A stretch of DNA of 64,000 bases from Ascaphus truei (lineage: Eukaryota > Chordata > Amphibia > Anura > Ascaphidae): positions 1-64,000 of the forward strand of contig WSYH01002447.1 of NCBI GenBank assembly GCA_036426205.1, read 5' to 3'. Within the stretch, counting starts at the first letter, position 1. Each line of letters begins with the position of its first letter. The notes beneath the pieces are model-generated. The model was given only the letters and a program-made list of their open reading frames with translations, did no database searches and was not told the DNA's origin. Positions 21,013 to 31,784 of this stretch are shown here, piece after piece. A program made the translations under genes and the position numbers.

Positions 21013-21386
21013 ATTGTTTACCTTTTTGAGAGATTTTTCTTGTCAGCAATTCTGCCATTCTGTGTCCCAGTACACAATCATCATCTTGTGTGCATGTTTG
21101 TAGCTTTCTCTATACTACACTTGTATGAGATATACTTTTTTTGTGACTGTTGATTGATATGGGGCAGACTAACCGTTATTGATATTTAATTTAACTATAT
21201 GTCATTGCTCCAATATCCAGTCACTATCTGTGATTTTGTTTCCACATTATGTCATTTTGTTAGGTGGGGACTTTAGCAGAGTTTGATACACTTTAATTGT
21301 CTCTCCTCCTTTTAACACTTTCTCCCTTGTTTTTATTGTTCTATCAACAAATTATTATTATTATTGTTGTTCTTGGTATACCCGTG

Positions 21387-21387
<1 letters not shown>

Positions 21388-21452
<65 letters not shown>
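21388..21452. repeat. (GA)n microsatellite
   Basis: About 32 uninterrupted GA units directly before the ribozyme-bearing repeat. It opens three Arg/Glu-repeat frames that are not genes. Confidence 0.97.
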
Positions 21453-21456
<4 letters not shown>

Positions 21457-21659
21457 CTGTATGCTCATTTGCATACAGTGCTGTGGAAGTGCTGTGTGCT
21501 GGGTGATAAGGGTGAAAGGGTTGCAGACCTGTCTAAGACATGCAAATGAGCATACAGTAATATATTCATTTGCTATATGCTTTGTTGTGAAGGGTTTTTG
21601 TCACTTTTTTTACCCACCTTAACTGACTATGGTAAACCCTGTCCCTTGCTTCTTTTTTT

Positions 21660-21743
21660 GCATAGCTGGCATAACCAACCCCACACTGAGGAGACCCATT
21701 AAGGTCGAAACAGTCTGTCTGCGGGTGGGTTTGCTGGCTATGC
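21660..21743 (+). ncRNA. Hammerhead ribozyme, complete type I core
   Basis: A hammerhead is a self-cleaving RNA. All invariant parts are present. The CTGAGGA box (CUGANGA) is at 21686-21692. Stem II GACC/GGTC (21693-21696 with 21703-21706) closes a CATTAA loop. GAA is at 21707-21709. Stem III ACA/TGT (21710-21712 with 21716-21718) has a GTC loop. The cleavage triplet GTC ends at 21719. Stem I is open (type I): the outer part is a perfect 7-bp GCATAGC (21660-21666) / GCTATGC (21737-21743). Inner pairs include CCC (21680-21682) with GGG (21723-21725), and AACC (21673-21676) with GGTT (21728-21731), separated by internal loops of the kind that make tertiary contacts with loop II. Predicted cleavage is after C21719. 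Confidence 0.85.
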
Positions 21744-22454
21744 ATCTTATCCCTGGCTGTGCTCAAAGCTGTGACCATGCTGCAAGCTTAAGCCTATAGG
21801 GAAACCATGTTGAATGGTTTTGAGCAAAAAGTGGCACTGTGTGTTTGTTTGCATGTCATTTCCCAGAATCCATTGCGGCAGTGGGAGTGCTGTGTGCTAG
21901 GTGATAATGGTGAAAGGCGGGGTTGCAGACCTGTCTAAGACATGCAAATGAGCATACAGTAATATATCCATTTGCTATATGCTTTGTTGTGGAGGGTTTT
22001 TGTCACTTTTTTTACCCACCATAACTTAACTGAGTATATATATATATATATTGAAATATTACTGTATGCTCATTTGCATGTCTTAGACCGGTCTGCAACC
22101 CACCTTTCAACATTATCACCCAGCACTTCCACTGCAGCAAGGTATTCTGGGAAATTACATGCAAATGAGCTCACAGTGCCACCTTTTGCTTCAAAACCTT
22201 TAACATGGTTCCCTATAGGCTTAAGCTTGCTGCATGGTCACAGCTTTGAGCACAGCCAGGGTTAAGATGCAGTGGAAGTGCTATGTGCTGGGTGATAATG
22301 GTGAAAGGTGGGGTTGCAGACCTGTCTAAGACATGCAAATGAGCATACAGTAATATTTCCATTTGCTATATGCTTTGCTGTGGAGGGTTTTTGTCACTTT
22401 TTTACCCACTATAATGTAACTAACTATGATACAACTTATCCTTGCTTAATTTTT

Positions 22455-22537
22455 GCATAGCCTGTATAACCAGCCCCACACTGAAGAGACCCATTAAGGT
22501 CCAAACAGCTGTCTGTGGGTGGGTTTACTGGCTATGC
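22455..22537 (+). ncRNA. Hammerhead ribozyme copy, inactivated at G12
   Basis: Same layout as the 21660 copy: CTGAAGA at 22481-22487, stem II GACC/GGTC with a CATTAA loop, stem III ACA/TGT, GTC at 22511-22513, and outer stem I GCATAGC/GCTATGC. The base after stem II is C (22502) where the core needs G12, so the general-base guanine is lost and cleavage should be abolished unless the RNA is repaired or the base is a recent change. Confidence 0.8.
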
Positions 22538-22607
22538 ATCTTAACCCTGGCTGTGCTCACCTACTCGCCCACCATAACTTAACTAAGTATATACAGTATT
22601 TATATAT

Positions 22608-23130
22608 TGTGAGAGGAAAGGTGGTGAAGTTATGGATGGGAGATAAATAAGTCCTGCATTTGAAAATTATACCTATCCCTACTAAGGGTTAAAGGCCAGG
22701 GAAGGTTATGCAAAGGAAGCCAGGTGCAGATCACCTGGCCTTAATTAACAGAGTGTAAGAAAGGGCAGGCTGAATCAGTTTTCCCCTCTCCCCTCATTCC
22801 AGCTAAGAGAGCTGGATGCTACAGACAGGCACTGGCCTGAATCAGGTTTGCTTTATGATATTTGTTTTATTGTTTGGTAAGTGGGAAGGCCACCCAAAGA
22901 TAGCTAGAGAATTGCTGTTTAGTTAATGCTCAGATAGAGCAAGGATTTATTTTGATTCTTTTGTTTGCCTCGATTTTGTCTGCTGGAGTGACAAAGAAAA
23001 TAAAGCCTTTAAACCAGAGCTGGATGGCCTTGTGACTGTGCTTTACCCTAAAAGACAGTGGGGTTTAAGGTTCCAAGACAAGAACCCTTCAGACAAAAAG
23101 GGTATTTTGTCCCATTTGGTGGTGAATGCG
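22608..23130 (+). mobile_element. Probable 5' LTR of a SCAN-Gag Gypsy element
   Basis: The block begins TGTGAGAGGAAAGG directly after the hammerhead repeat and lies just upstream of gag. AATAAA is at about 22999-23004. A candidate primer-binding region TTTGGTGGTGAATGCGGGCA lies at about 23115-23135; the exact LTR end is uncertain (TTGTCCCA near 23115 is a candidate). No matching 3' LTR is in the window, so the element is truncated downstream. Confidence 0.5.
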
Positions 23131-23177
23131 GGCACCACATTATATCTCTGAGGGTATAAAACTTCTTCAAACTCACC

Positions 23178-24140
23178 ATGGAGGATATTGTCAAGGCATT
23201 GCTCCAGAATGCATCCACATAACAGCAGGCTATCACTGCACAGCAGCAAGCTATCGCTGCACAACAAGGAACTAACTTTACCCATCAGCAAGCTGCCGCT
23301 GCAGCTATCGCTGCACAGCAAGAGACTAACGCTATCCAACAGCAGGCTACCACTGCACCGCAAGAGACCAACAGGATATACGCTGAGACACTCAGAGTGA
23401 CCCGTGAGGAACAGCAAAGTGACATCCGTGTGCTGCGACAGGAAATCCAGGCTATGTCTGAGAGGCTGATCGGGGATCATGATGTGAGAAACCAAGGACC
23501 CAAGGCGATTTGGGCCAGTCATTGCCTTCAAAAGATGACTGCAACAGATGTTGAGGCGTACCTTCTGGCGTTTGAGCGCACATCAGAAAGAGAGGGATGG
23601 CCGGCAGGTGAGTGGGCAAGCATACTGGCAGCGTTCCTGAGTGGAGAACCTCAAAAGGCCTATGACTTAGAACAAGTGCAAGCCAGCGACTACAGCAAGC
23701 TGAAGGACGAAATTCTGGCACACCTGGGAGTGACCGCTGCAGTACGGGCTCAAAGGTTCCACTTATGGTCGTATTCTCCTGAAAAATCTGCGAGATCTCA
23801 ATTTTTTGACCTCATACACCTTGTCCGAAAGTGGCTTCAACCTGAGGTTAACTCGGCCAGCCACATTGTGGAGCTTTTAGTGATGGACCGGTTTCCGGGG
23901 GGCCTTCCTACTACCCAGCGTCGGTGGGTCAGTCAAAGCGACCCCCATACAGCGGACCAGTTGATTGCTTTGGTGGGGAGACATGTCACTACAGGAGAAC
24001 TCCTACGCCCTGCTCCAGCTGAACAAACCCGCAATTCCAAGGCCCAGGATCCTGCAAGACCTGGTAAGACTGTTCACGGTTTAAGGGAAACTGGAGAGCA
24101 ACAGGGATATTCCCAAGATCCCAAGGACACAACTCCATGA
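23178..24140 (+). pseudogene. Gypsy Gag with SCAN domain (Gmr1-like)
   Basis: Gag forms the retrotransposon capsid. The frame starts at the ATG after CTCACC (23178). It has a Gln/Ala/Thr-rich coiled-coil-like N-terminus, broken once by TAA at about 23220, and is then open to 24140. Residues near 23730-24000 match a SCAN domain: RFHLW...W-L-x-P-E-V, H-I-V-E-L-L-V-M-D-R-F, L-P, R-R-W-V and A-D-Q-L-I-A-L-V. SCAN domains of vertebrate zinc-finger proteins derive from the Gag of Gmr1-like Gypsy elements, which supports the class. No zinc knuckle, protease or polymerase follows: the sequence changes to a Penelope relic within 40 bases of the stop. Confidence 0.75.
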
Positions 24141-24177
24141 GCCAGGGGCACATTCAGACGTAACAGATCTGGTACTC

Positions 24178-25135
24178 TATAAATGCGATATAGATGATAT
24201 TATTATGATTTGGTGTGGTGAAACATAGGGTTTAAATTCATTTTTAGAACACCTTAACAATAATGAGTATAATTTTGTTTTCACCTGCAAACATAGAACT
24301 TCTGAACTTGAATTCTTGGACTTATTTATGTTAAAGAGGATAAAATTCACACAAAAACATACCAAAAACCCTTAAGTTGTCTTAATTACATAGAGGTGGA
24401 AAGCAACCACCAAAGACTATAGAAATTATTAGCAGTACCCAAAATATTGATTTGAAAATAAATGTTCCATTCATTACGCAGTATTATCCTCTTTCAGCCA
24501 AGGTTAAACGTATTCTAAATAAGCATTGGCATCTAATATTAAAAGACCCAATTTTACATCCTTATATGCCAATGAAACCTAGGGTCATTTTTACCAAGGC
24601 TATGTCACTTAAAAAAACTATTGCCCCCAGTTTGAAATCAGACAAAGATATTAAAACAAAATCATTTCTAAATGTAAAAGGATTTTTCAAATGTCTCAAA
24701 TGTTAAATGTGCAAGCTCAATCCATCAGAGACCAAACAAATTAAGACTTTCTGTTCCACATATACTCAGAGAATTTGAAATTAATAAGTTTATTGTGATT
24801 CAGTAAATACAGTATATTTGATTACTTGTCCGTGTCAAAAACAGTATATTGGTCGTACAACTCGCAAATTAAAAATGTGTTTTGCAGAACATATTACCAA
24901 CATCCAAAAAGGTTTTATGCAGCATAGCCTCTCTAGGCACTTTAAAGAATGCCATAATCAAAATCCGTCTGGAATTAAATTTATTGGTATAGATATTCTT
25001 GAGCCCAGTTGGAGAGAGGGAGGGATTATTAATTTAATATCTAAACTAGAAACCAAGTGGATTCATTTGATGAAAACATTAGTGCCACATGAACACAATA
25101 TTGATATCAATTTGGGAGTTTTTCTCATAAATTGA
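24178..25135 (+). pseudogene. Penelope-like element PLE2, RT end plus GIY-YIG endonuclease
   Basis: The relic begins at the RT catalytic motif: D-I-D-D-I-I-M-I-W-C-G-E, where YIDD is usual, then F-L-E-H-L-N and E-L-E-F-L-D-L. After two stops the frame 24452-24706 gives the thumb/linker (AKVKRILNKHW, GFFKCLKC). A damaged stretch follows, and 24818-25135 holds Y-L-I-T-C-P-C-Q-K-Q-Y-I-G-R-T, the GIY-YIG core, then the A-E-H-I and W-R-E-G-G...L-E-T-K-W-I blocks to a natural end. The 5' boundary abuts the SCAN Gag, so the copy was 5'-truncated on insertion or the two elements recombined. Confidence 0.8.
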
Positions 25136-25204
25136 TCCTCATTATATCTCTCTGCAAGTGGACTCTTTGAATATACTCTAGGCATTTGGTATCTTAATTC
25201 TGGT

Positions 25205-25205
<1 letters not shown>

Positions 25206-25285
<80 letters not shown>
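25206..25285. repeat. (GATA)n microsatellite
   Basis: About 20 GATA units, inside the PLE2 3' region. GGTGATAGATAG and GGTGATGTATATAGATAC flank it as near copies. Confidence 0.97.
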
Positions 25286-25698
25286 GAGTTATATTCAATT
25301 GCTCCTAAAATATACAATAGACATATTAGTATTTAAATTCTGGTGATGTATATAGATACTAATGTTATATCTAATGTATTATTACATGTGTATAAAATAT
25401 GAGTAATTACATTATATAATATGCAGTGTATATTGCACTGTGATTTTTTGTGTTTAATCCCTCCTTTTGCTTTTTTAATGTTTTCTGTATTAAAACTTTT
25501 ATTATGTTATTAAATATTTTATTCTTACTACTTGCCTGACTTCCTATATTTATGCCTGTGAATCTGATAATTTACTTAAAATGATATCCATTGGAGGATT
25601 TTTTGGATTGATAGGATTGGTTAGTCAATCTTTCAATCAATCTACCAATGCAGAGACACAGGTATAAATATATGGGATGTATTTACATCACTATACCC

Positions 25699-25731
25699 CT
25701 GAGGAAGTCTATTTTTTAGACGAAATGCATA
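25699..25731 (+). ncRNA. Hammerhead-like motif of PLE2 terminal region
   Basis: CTGAGGA at 25699-25705, an extra A, then stem GTCTA/TAGAC (25707-25711 with 25717-25721) with a T5 loop. GAAA starts at 25722. A short AT..AT stem III with ATA as possible cleavage triplet follows. CCC before the box can pair with GGG after it (stem I). The same extra A occurs at 15464 and in the minus-strand motif at 56724, so it is a family feature. Confidence 0.5.
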
Positions 25732-26739
25732 GGGCTAGCAGGAGTTATACTTATTCATGTATGCACTGTAACTCTGACCCTTTTTTCTTAATATATCATC
25801 CGCAAAAGTTAACTTGTGTTAGCCTCTCATTTTTTATACACATCAACCCCCTGTACACTTGCGCTGGAGGTTCTTTCAGACTGCCTCTAATTAATCCTGT
25901 GGAGAGCGTACTAGCTCAGGTGCGGTGGAGTACCTATGAGACAGTAATCAGCGTCCAGCGGGTTGGTGAATGTGAGGCAGTGCTGTGCGAGACTGCCGGT
26001 GCATGTCCTGGACGGTGACGCCAAGAAACTGAGCAGTCGCTGTGTGAGAATGCCAGTGTGTTTCCTGTCTACCGGTGTGGTCCTAGACAGTGGCACCAAG
26101 AGACGGAGTTGTTGCTGGGCAAGGAGTGAACAGTTATATGCCTGTATACGGATCGTGAGATCAGAGGGAAGTTGCCATGAAGGAAATTGATGAGCAAAGT
26201 GCCGATTGTGCAGCGGAGAGCCTCGGGCGACCGGATGAAACGAGAGGTCTCATAATAGAGTGTCGTAGTGACAACCTGACACCAGAGACTAAGGACAATC
26301 AGTGGAAGATCCAATTGACATCTATACCCAGTAACCAGGTCAACATAGGCTGTCCCTTCTGGGTTTTTTCCCCTCCTCCTTTTTCTCTCAGCAGCTAGAG
26401 TTTGCACACACTGACTGATCAATTGGGCTGAATATATTTGCTGGTTCAATAGTATACATCAAACCAGACGATGTTATACAACAGAAGACTTCACAGTAAG
26501 AGGACTCTATTTTTATTTTTTCTGGGATTTATTTGCTAAAACTCAGTTTTTATTTTGGACTTTATCACTCTGATTGTGAGATTTCTCTATATTACACTGA
26601 TTTATTTTGTAATAGAAGTTATTGGTCTATAAGTGATATTCTACCCTGGACTCTTTTGAAGTGAAACTTCCTTAGTGGCACCTCATTCGAACTGGGGCAA
26701 AAATGGATTGTGGAGACAGGAATGAAACGGATGTGACGT
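25732..26739. other. Penelope terminal region and unassigned DNA
   Basis: Probable pLTR body (GC-moderate near 25880-26250), then T-rich DNA. Short open frames show no domain. Confidence 0.35.
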
Positions 26740-27243
26740 CAGTGCTGGCAGTTGAGGCCGGGCTGTGTTCTGGCTCAGCCCAACCCCAACACTGACATCA
26801 CACCCGCTCCACAAATCAGATGCGGCGGCGGCGGCGACAGCCGCCGGCGCCGCTCCTAACGGCCGCCATTCCCCCCGCACATCCGCTGCCAAGCCGCGCA
26901 TGCTCAGTAATCATGGGGACTGGAGGAAATCCACGCATGCGCAGAAGCGGTTGGCAGCGGCGCCGTTCCCCGCCCGCTGCCACGGCTGTTGACATGTGTT
27001 GCCGTTCCCCGTCTGCTGCCCGGGACAGCAGAGACCGCCCGACCGGGACAGCCCCCCCCCCACCCTTTCCTAACCCGAATGGGACCTCCCTCCCAGCCCA
27101 CACATGGGCCCGCCTAACTTCCACTACCGCTGCCATGCCGCACATGCGCAGAAGCGGCTGGCAGCGGCGCCATTCAGCCCTCCAGTCACGCGGGCATTTG
27201 CGGGTCCCCCAGGAAGCGGTGGTACAAAAACCCGGGCGCAACC
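26740..27243. repeat. GC-rich segment with internal direct repeats
   Basis: GCGCAGAAGCGG(T/C)TGGCAGC occurs at about 26939 and 27147, and CCGTTCCCCG(C/T)C twice between them. GGCGGCGGCGG starts near 26821. CpG-rich composition could suggest a promoter, but the direct repeats and the adjoining minisatellite point to transposon-internal sequence. No first exon is recognisable. Confidence 0.5.
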
Positions 27244-28130
27244 CGCGCGGACCCCCCCCCCCCCCCCCCCCCCCACCCCGCTGGCCCCCCCCGGACCCCC
27301 CACACACTGACGGACCCCCACACACACTGACTGACCCCCCCCGGACCCTCCACACACTGACAGACCCCCCCAGACCCCCACACACACTGAATGACACCCC
27401 CAGACCCCCACACACACTGACTGACCCCCCAAGACCCCCACACACACTGACTGACCCCCCAGAGACACACACACACTGACTGACCCCCCCAGACCCCCAC
27501 ACACACTGACTGACCCCCCCCCACACCCCCACACACTGACTGACCCCCCAGAACCTACCCCCAACACTGACGCCACCCCAGACCCCACCACCTGACTGAC
27601 CCGCCCATAGACCCACCCCACTGACTGAACCCCAGACACCCACACACACTGACGACCCCCATACCCCCCAACCACACACACGAACTGACACACCCCAGAC
27701 CCCCCACAACAACGACTGACCCCCCAAGACACCCAACACAACTGACTGACCCCCCAGGTACCACACACAATCGGAATGACCCCCCCCCCCCCCCACACAC
27801 ACTACTGACCCCCCCCAGACCCCCAAACAACACTACTGGACACCCCCCCAGACCCCCATCACACACTGACTGACCACCCCAGACCCCCCCCCAACTCTGA
27901 CTGACCCCCCAGAGGACCCACACACCTGACGAACCCCCCGAAACCCCCACAACACTGACTGAACCCCCCAGACCCCCACACAACCACTGCCCGACCCCAC
28001 ACACACTGCTTACCCCCCCAGAAGACCCCACACACATCCTGGCCTGAACCCCCCCAACCCCCACACACACTGACCCCCCCAGACCCCCAACGCTTACCCC
28101 CCCAGACACCCACACACACTCACAGTCCCA
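27244..28130. repeat. CACACACTGACTGACCCCCC minisatellite
   Basis: Units of about 28-32 bp (ACACACTGACTGACCCCCCAGACCCCC and variants) follow a run of about 28 C. Minus-strand frames rich in Gly, Val, Ser and Trp are repeat artefacts. Confidence 0.9.
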
Positions 28131-28735
28131 GCACACCAGTCACACACACTCCTCACACTCACACACACCACCTCACAGTCCACACGTACACTTCATCCAC
28201 ACTCATTCACACACACACTCAGTCACCTCACAGTCCACCACACTCAGTCACACTCACATTCAGACGCACACTCAGTCCACTCACAGTCAGATGTCACCGC
28301 ACGGGTCACACGCACCGCATAGTCACACCACATTCACGCACAGCTCATTCCCCCCACACGCTCGTCACACTCACACTCTCAGTCACACCACCCTCATTCC
28401 ACACGCACCTCTGTCACAACGCGCACTCTCATTCCCCCACCCTCCTCAGTCACAAACACGCTCCACTCTCATCCACACGCCACAACTCAGTCACCCTCCC
28501 CCTCTCAGTCACCCTCCCCCCTCTCATCCCCCCCACCCACTGCACTCTCAGCTCTCATCACACCTAACACTGTCAGCACAAGCACACTTTCAGTCACACG
28601 CACACTATCATCACACGCACACCTCCGTCACACGCACCTCTCAGTCAAACCGCACATTCTCAGTCCCACGCACACTCTCATTCACACGCACACGCTCAGT
28701 CACCGACACTGTCACAACACGCGGAATTCACACTT
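28131..28735. repeat. CACTCTCAGTCACACGCA minisatellite
   Basis: Degenerate 14-18-bp units of CACAC(G)CACACTCTCAGT. It continues the previous array with a change of unit. Confidence 0.85.
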
Positions 28736-30461
28736 AGTGCAATAGCTATCCCGGGGATTTGTGCCGAGCAACCGCGCATTCCTAAGTCCAATTATTTGCG
28801 TTTTGGACATTGAGATTTTATTTGATTTTAATTAAAACTCAACCAACCCAACACAATCAATGTCTGTGCAAGTCAAAGAAGTTTCACGTACTATCGCGTG
28901 GCACACACACACAGCTTTTTTAAAATATTTGTAGATATAACTTTCAAACTGGGATTTATCTAATATAATTTAGCACTCCTGGTTTCTACATTGATAGTAT
29001 CATACTGTACCTCAAATATTTAGTTGTTCTGTTGTGCCGAATGCTATTTTTCTTCAAATATATATAATGTGGTGGGTTTTGGCGTTTTGGCTTACCTGGG
29101 AATGTGTGTTAATTTAATTTCTAATTGCAACAGTGTTTGAGGTAGGGTGCCCCTCCAACCCAGAGCTCACCCTCCCCACCTTTTAACTTGGGAGCTTCTC
29201 TCATTTTGTGTATGTGCAAGATCCCCTGAGGTTTGTTTCCTCTCATACCGAGGTAAAAGGACAGGTTCACAGTTTTATTTATTTTTGTATCATTAAACGT
29301 GGGGAGGTGATGAAGGGTTCTCTCTACCTTACTTGAAATGTTCTCTTGTAGCTTTTCTATCGTGCGTGGTTCCTCCTCTTGAATGAACAAGCGTGCGTAA
29401 AGGGGGCCAAAGAGACTGGCTGAGAGATGTCGTCGTAAGCCCTTAAAGGTTGAAATAGAGCCCTAAATAGAAATGGTCCAGTTCTTATGTAATGAAGTGG
29501 GGGATAATAATAGGTGGTAAGGATGAGGGTACATGCGCTGCAAAGGCTACCTGTCCCTTCTAGTTTAGAAGAGGAAACGTGCGGGTCAGGAGAAGGCAGG
29601 GGGGGTATAATGTAGGAGAGACTAAGTGAGGGAAAAATGCGATGTGAGCTGAAGACAACGTGGGTATGAGGGAGGGGGTGAATGTGAGTGGGGGCTGATA
29701 AGGAGGGAGGGAGGCGGACGGGATAGGGCTGAAGTGAAGTGGGGCTGTCTCACCCCGACTGCTTTTACCGGTAGAATGGGAGTGAGATAGGCCTCCGCTT
29801 GCGACTAAATGTTGACTGCCTATGTTGGGGGGATGGGGGGGGGGGAATGGGGCGACTATGGGTGCAGCAATGGAAGACGTGGGGGGGGACCGGGAAGGAG
29901 GGGGGGGGGAAAGAAGAGGGGGCGAGCTCCCCCCCTTTTTTTCTCTTTCGAATCTCTTGATTTCGGGCTTCTATCCCTCTTTTTCCTGATCCATAAGGAG
30001 AACACAGAATGCGGTTGTCTTCCCAAGGGGACCCCATCGTGGAAAGAGAAGAAGGAAAGCCCAGCTTTTCGCGCTCACTCCTCCCTTAGCTCTTCTAAGT
30101 GCAGGAGCGGGGCAGACATTGTGGGATGGGAGCGCCCCTTGGGAGCTTTGATTGCTGAATGGTAAGGTCAAACTGGGCTTGGGGAGGTTGTTAGTGATCC
30201 ATTCTACGAGCTTGGAAAGGTGTCTGTTATCTCCCTTGGCAACCTGAAAATGTGTTATACCTTGACGTTGGTTATCAGGCTTATGACCTTTGGCCAACAG
30301 GGTTTAACTAAATAACCAAAACATTTTATTATTGAAGTATTTGTACTTTATACTTATTAATGTCAATTGGATGTAGCATTGAGCACCCCTGTCTTTTAAT
30401 AGTCAATGATTGTAATATTTGTTACATATTATATTCACATTCATGTGTTTTAACTCTCATA
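28736..30461. other. No gene recognised
   Basis: AT-rich DNA to 29120, then a mixed region with G-rich tracts (29825-29930). An 89-codon minus-strand frame at 29121-29390 shows no domain. A stretch at 29990-30300 is moderately GC-rich and open in short pieces but unrecognised. A CTCATAG acceptor-like site immediately precedes the Harbinger exon. Confidence 0.4.
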
Positions 30462-30825
30462 GGTGACTCAAGATATGGAATCCGGCCATGGCATCTGACC
30501 CCACTGGGTAAAACTCAAACTCTTGCAGAGGAACGATATAATGAGGCCCACGTATCCCCCCACTTGGTGATTGAGAGGACATTTGGACTGTTGAAAAGTC
30601 GGTTCAGATGTCTTGATAGAGTATTCATCACAGAACGTTGGTAACATAGTGATTTGTTGTTACATTCTGCACAACATTGCACTACATCACAATCTTCAAG
30701 ACAACATTCAGGAGGATCCTCCTGTGCCTCATGCAGGGGTTAGGAGGCATACAGCCAGTGGGGTGGAAACCTGCCGGACTTTAATTGAAAAATGTATTAC
30801 CTGTAAGAATTTCATTTACATCTAA
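30462..30825 (+). pseudogene. PIF/Harbinger transposase C-terminal exon relic
   Basis: Harbinger DDE transposases (HARBI1 relatives) have G-D-S-G-Y at the second catalytic Asp and an I-E-R-x-F-G...R-F-R-C-L block with the catalytic Glu. Here the segment reads G-D-S-R-Y-G-I-R-P-W-H-L-T-P-L, then A-E-E-R-Y-N-E-A-H, then V-I-E-R-T-F-G-L-L-K-S-R-F-R-C-L-D. A frameshift near 30630 leads into N-I-V-I-C-C-Y-I-L-H-N-I-A-L, the final helix region. It starts at an AG|G acceptor-like site, as in intron-bearing Harbinger genes. The upstream part with the first Asp is absent and a frameshift is present, so it is dead. The GDSRYG variant alters the glycine after Asp-Ser. Confidence 0.85.
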
Positions 30826-31022
30826 GATAATATATACTCATCTTGTGATGTGTGGCACATTTCATTGTGTGTATCTAATCATAAGATCCTGCTCTATCGG
30901 AATTTGAGTGGACATTTTGTACTGAATTATCATAAATTCATCTGACAATGGTATGTGAGTGTTTAACACATTGGTCATTCTCTAAACCATGTTACCCCAT
31001 CCCCTTCTACAATGTGTGCATC

Positions 31023-31320
31023 ATACAGATGCAGCCACCAGTGTCAGGCCACTTGCCTGGGTAAAAACTAAGGCAACTCACAGTAAATGCCTTCACATGT
31101 CTCAACATTTCTGTGAGATTATTAATGGCCATTAGGATTAAAACAGCATGAGTCCCTGTAATCCCATTAAGTTTGAATAGGACTGCAGGGATCCCCTGCT
31201 GTGTGAATCCGATGGGCAATTAGTCTGGCTGCAGAAATCTCACAGAAATGTTGCAATTTATTTGGAGATTGCCCCAGATTTTCCAAGGCAAGTGGTCTAA
31301 TACTGGTGGCTGCATCTATA
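31023..31320. repeat. Foldback repeat, family C, full-length copy
   Basis: Ends are inverted: ACAGATGCAGCCACCAGTGT...CCACTTGCC and GGCAAGTGG...ACTGGTGGCTGCATCTAT. Inner arms carry ACATTTCTGTGAGAT and ATTAGGATTAAAACAGCATG. This copy defines the outer ends of the family (about 295 bp). Confidence 0.75.
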
Positions 31321-31784
31321 CAATGCTGAATGTTGTTCTTTAAACTAAGAGATATTGCTGTAGTGATGAATATGCAGAGACTTAGTTATATTTATTCTTA
31401 CTAACTGCATTATATTCCAACATATGTAATGGTTTATAACCTTTACATTTCATTATAACCATTATATACTTCACAATAATTAGTTAGGAGGAGTTGTGAT
31501 AGCAAATAGTTATATAGATGTTATTGTTCACATTCCTTACTTAATTGTAAAATTGACACTTAATTAACATTTACAACATACATTAATTTACTATGCCTGC
31601 AGGAGTAGAGCTGAATGAAATGGGGATATCTTGTATCAGTAACCTGGTATGTGTCCCTAACAGCAATTACATTTGTTGTATTGCAACTTGACACAGTGCA
31701 ATACTCATATGTCATGTCAATGCTTCATACAATTACACACATGTAGAAGTTTAATGAATACATTAAATTTTACTAGCAAACATG
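31321..31784. other. No gene seen
   Basis: AT-rich DNA without notable structure. Confidence 0.4.

Larger units (their letters stand above)
21483..22560. repeat. Tandem repeat of about 398 bp carrying hammerhead ribozymes
   Basis: The module starts with GTGGAAGTGCTGTGTGCTGG at 21483 and recurs at 21881 (exact period 398) and at 22272. The order in the module is GGGTTGCAGACCTGTCTAAG, ATGCAAATGAGCATACAGTA, TTGTCACTTTTTTTACCCAC, hammerhead, GGCTGTGCTCAAAGCTGTGA, and CATTTCCCAGAATCCATTGC. The second unit is cut at about 22034, just before its ribozyme. An inverted partial copy occupies 22056-22262. The third direct unit (22264-22560) keeps a ribozyme. Tandem, ribozyme-bearing units of a few hundred bases are the hallmark of retrozymes and of the newt hammerhead satellite. 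No protein is encoded. Confidence 0.8.

Noticed and set aside
23115..23137. A tRNA primer-binding site for the SCAN-Gag element
   Set aside because: TGGTGGTGAATGCGGGC has the right position and TGG start, but I could not match it with confidence to a particular tRNA 3' end, so it is mentioned only as a candidate.
26740..27240. CpG-rich promoter of a host gene
   Set aside because: Internal direct repeats and the adjacent minisatellite point to repeat DNA; no exon or splice pattern follows.
26816..28136. Minus-strand frames of 193-336 codons rich in Gly, Val and Ser
   Set aside because: They cover a GC-rich segment and the GACCCCCC minisatellite; overlapping phases are open equally.
29121..29390. 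An 89-codon minus-strand protein
   Set aside because: No recognisable domain or context; length is within chance expectation for this composition.
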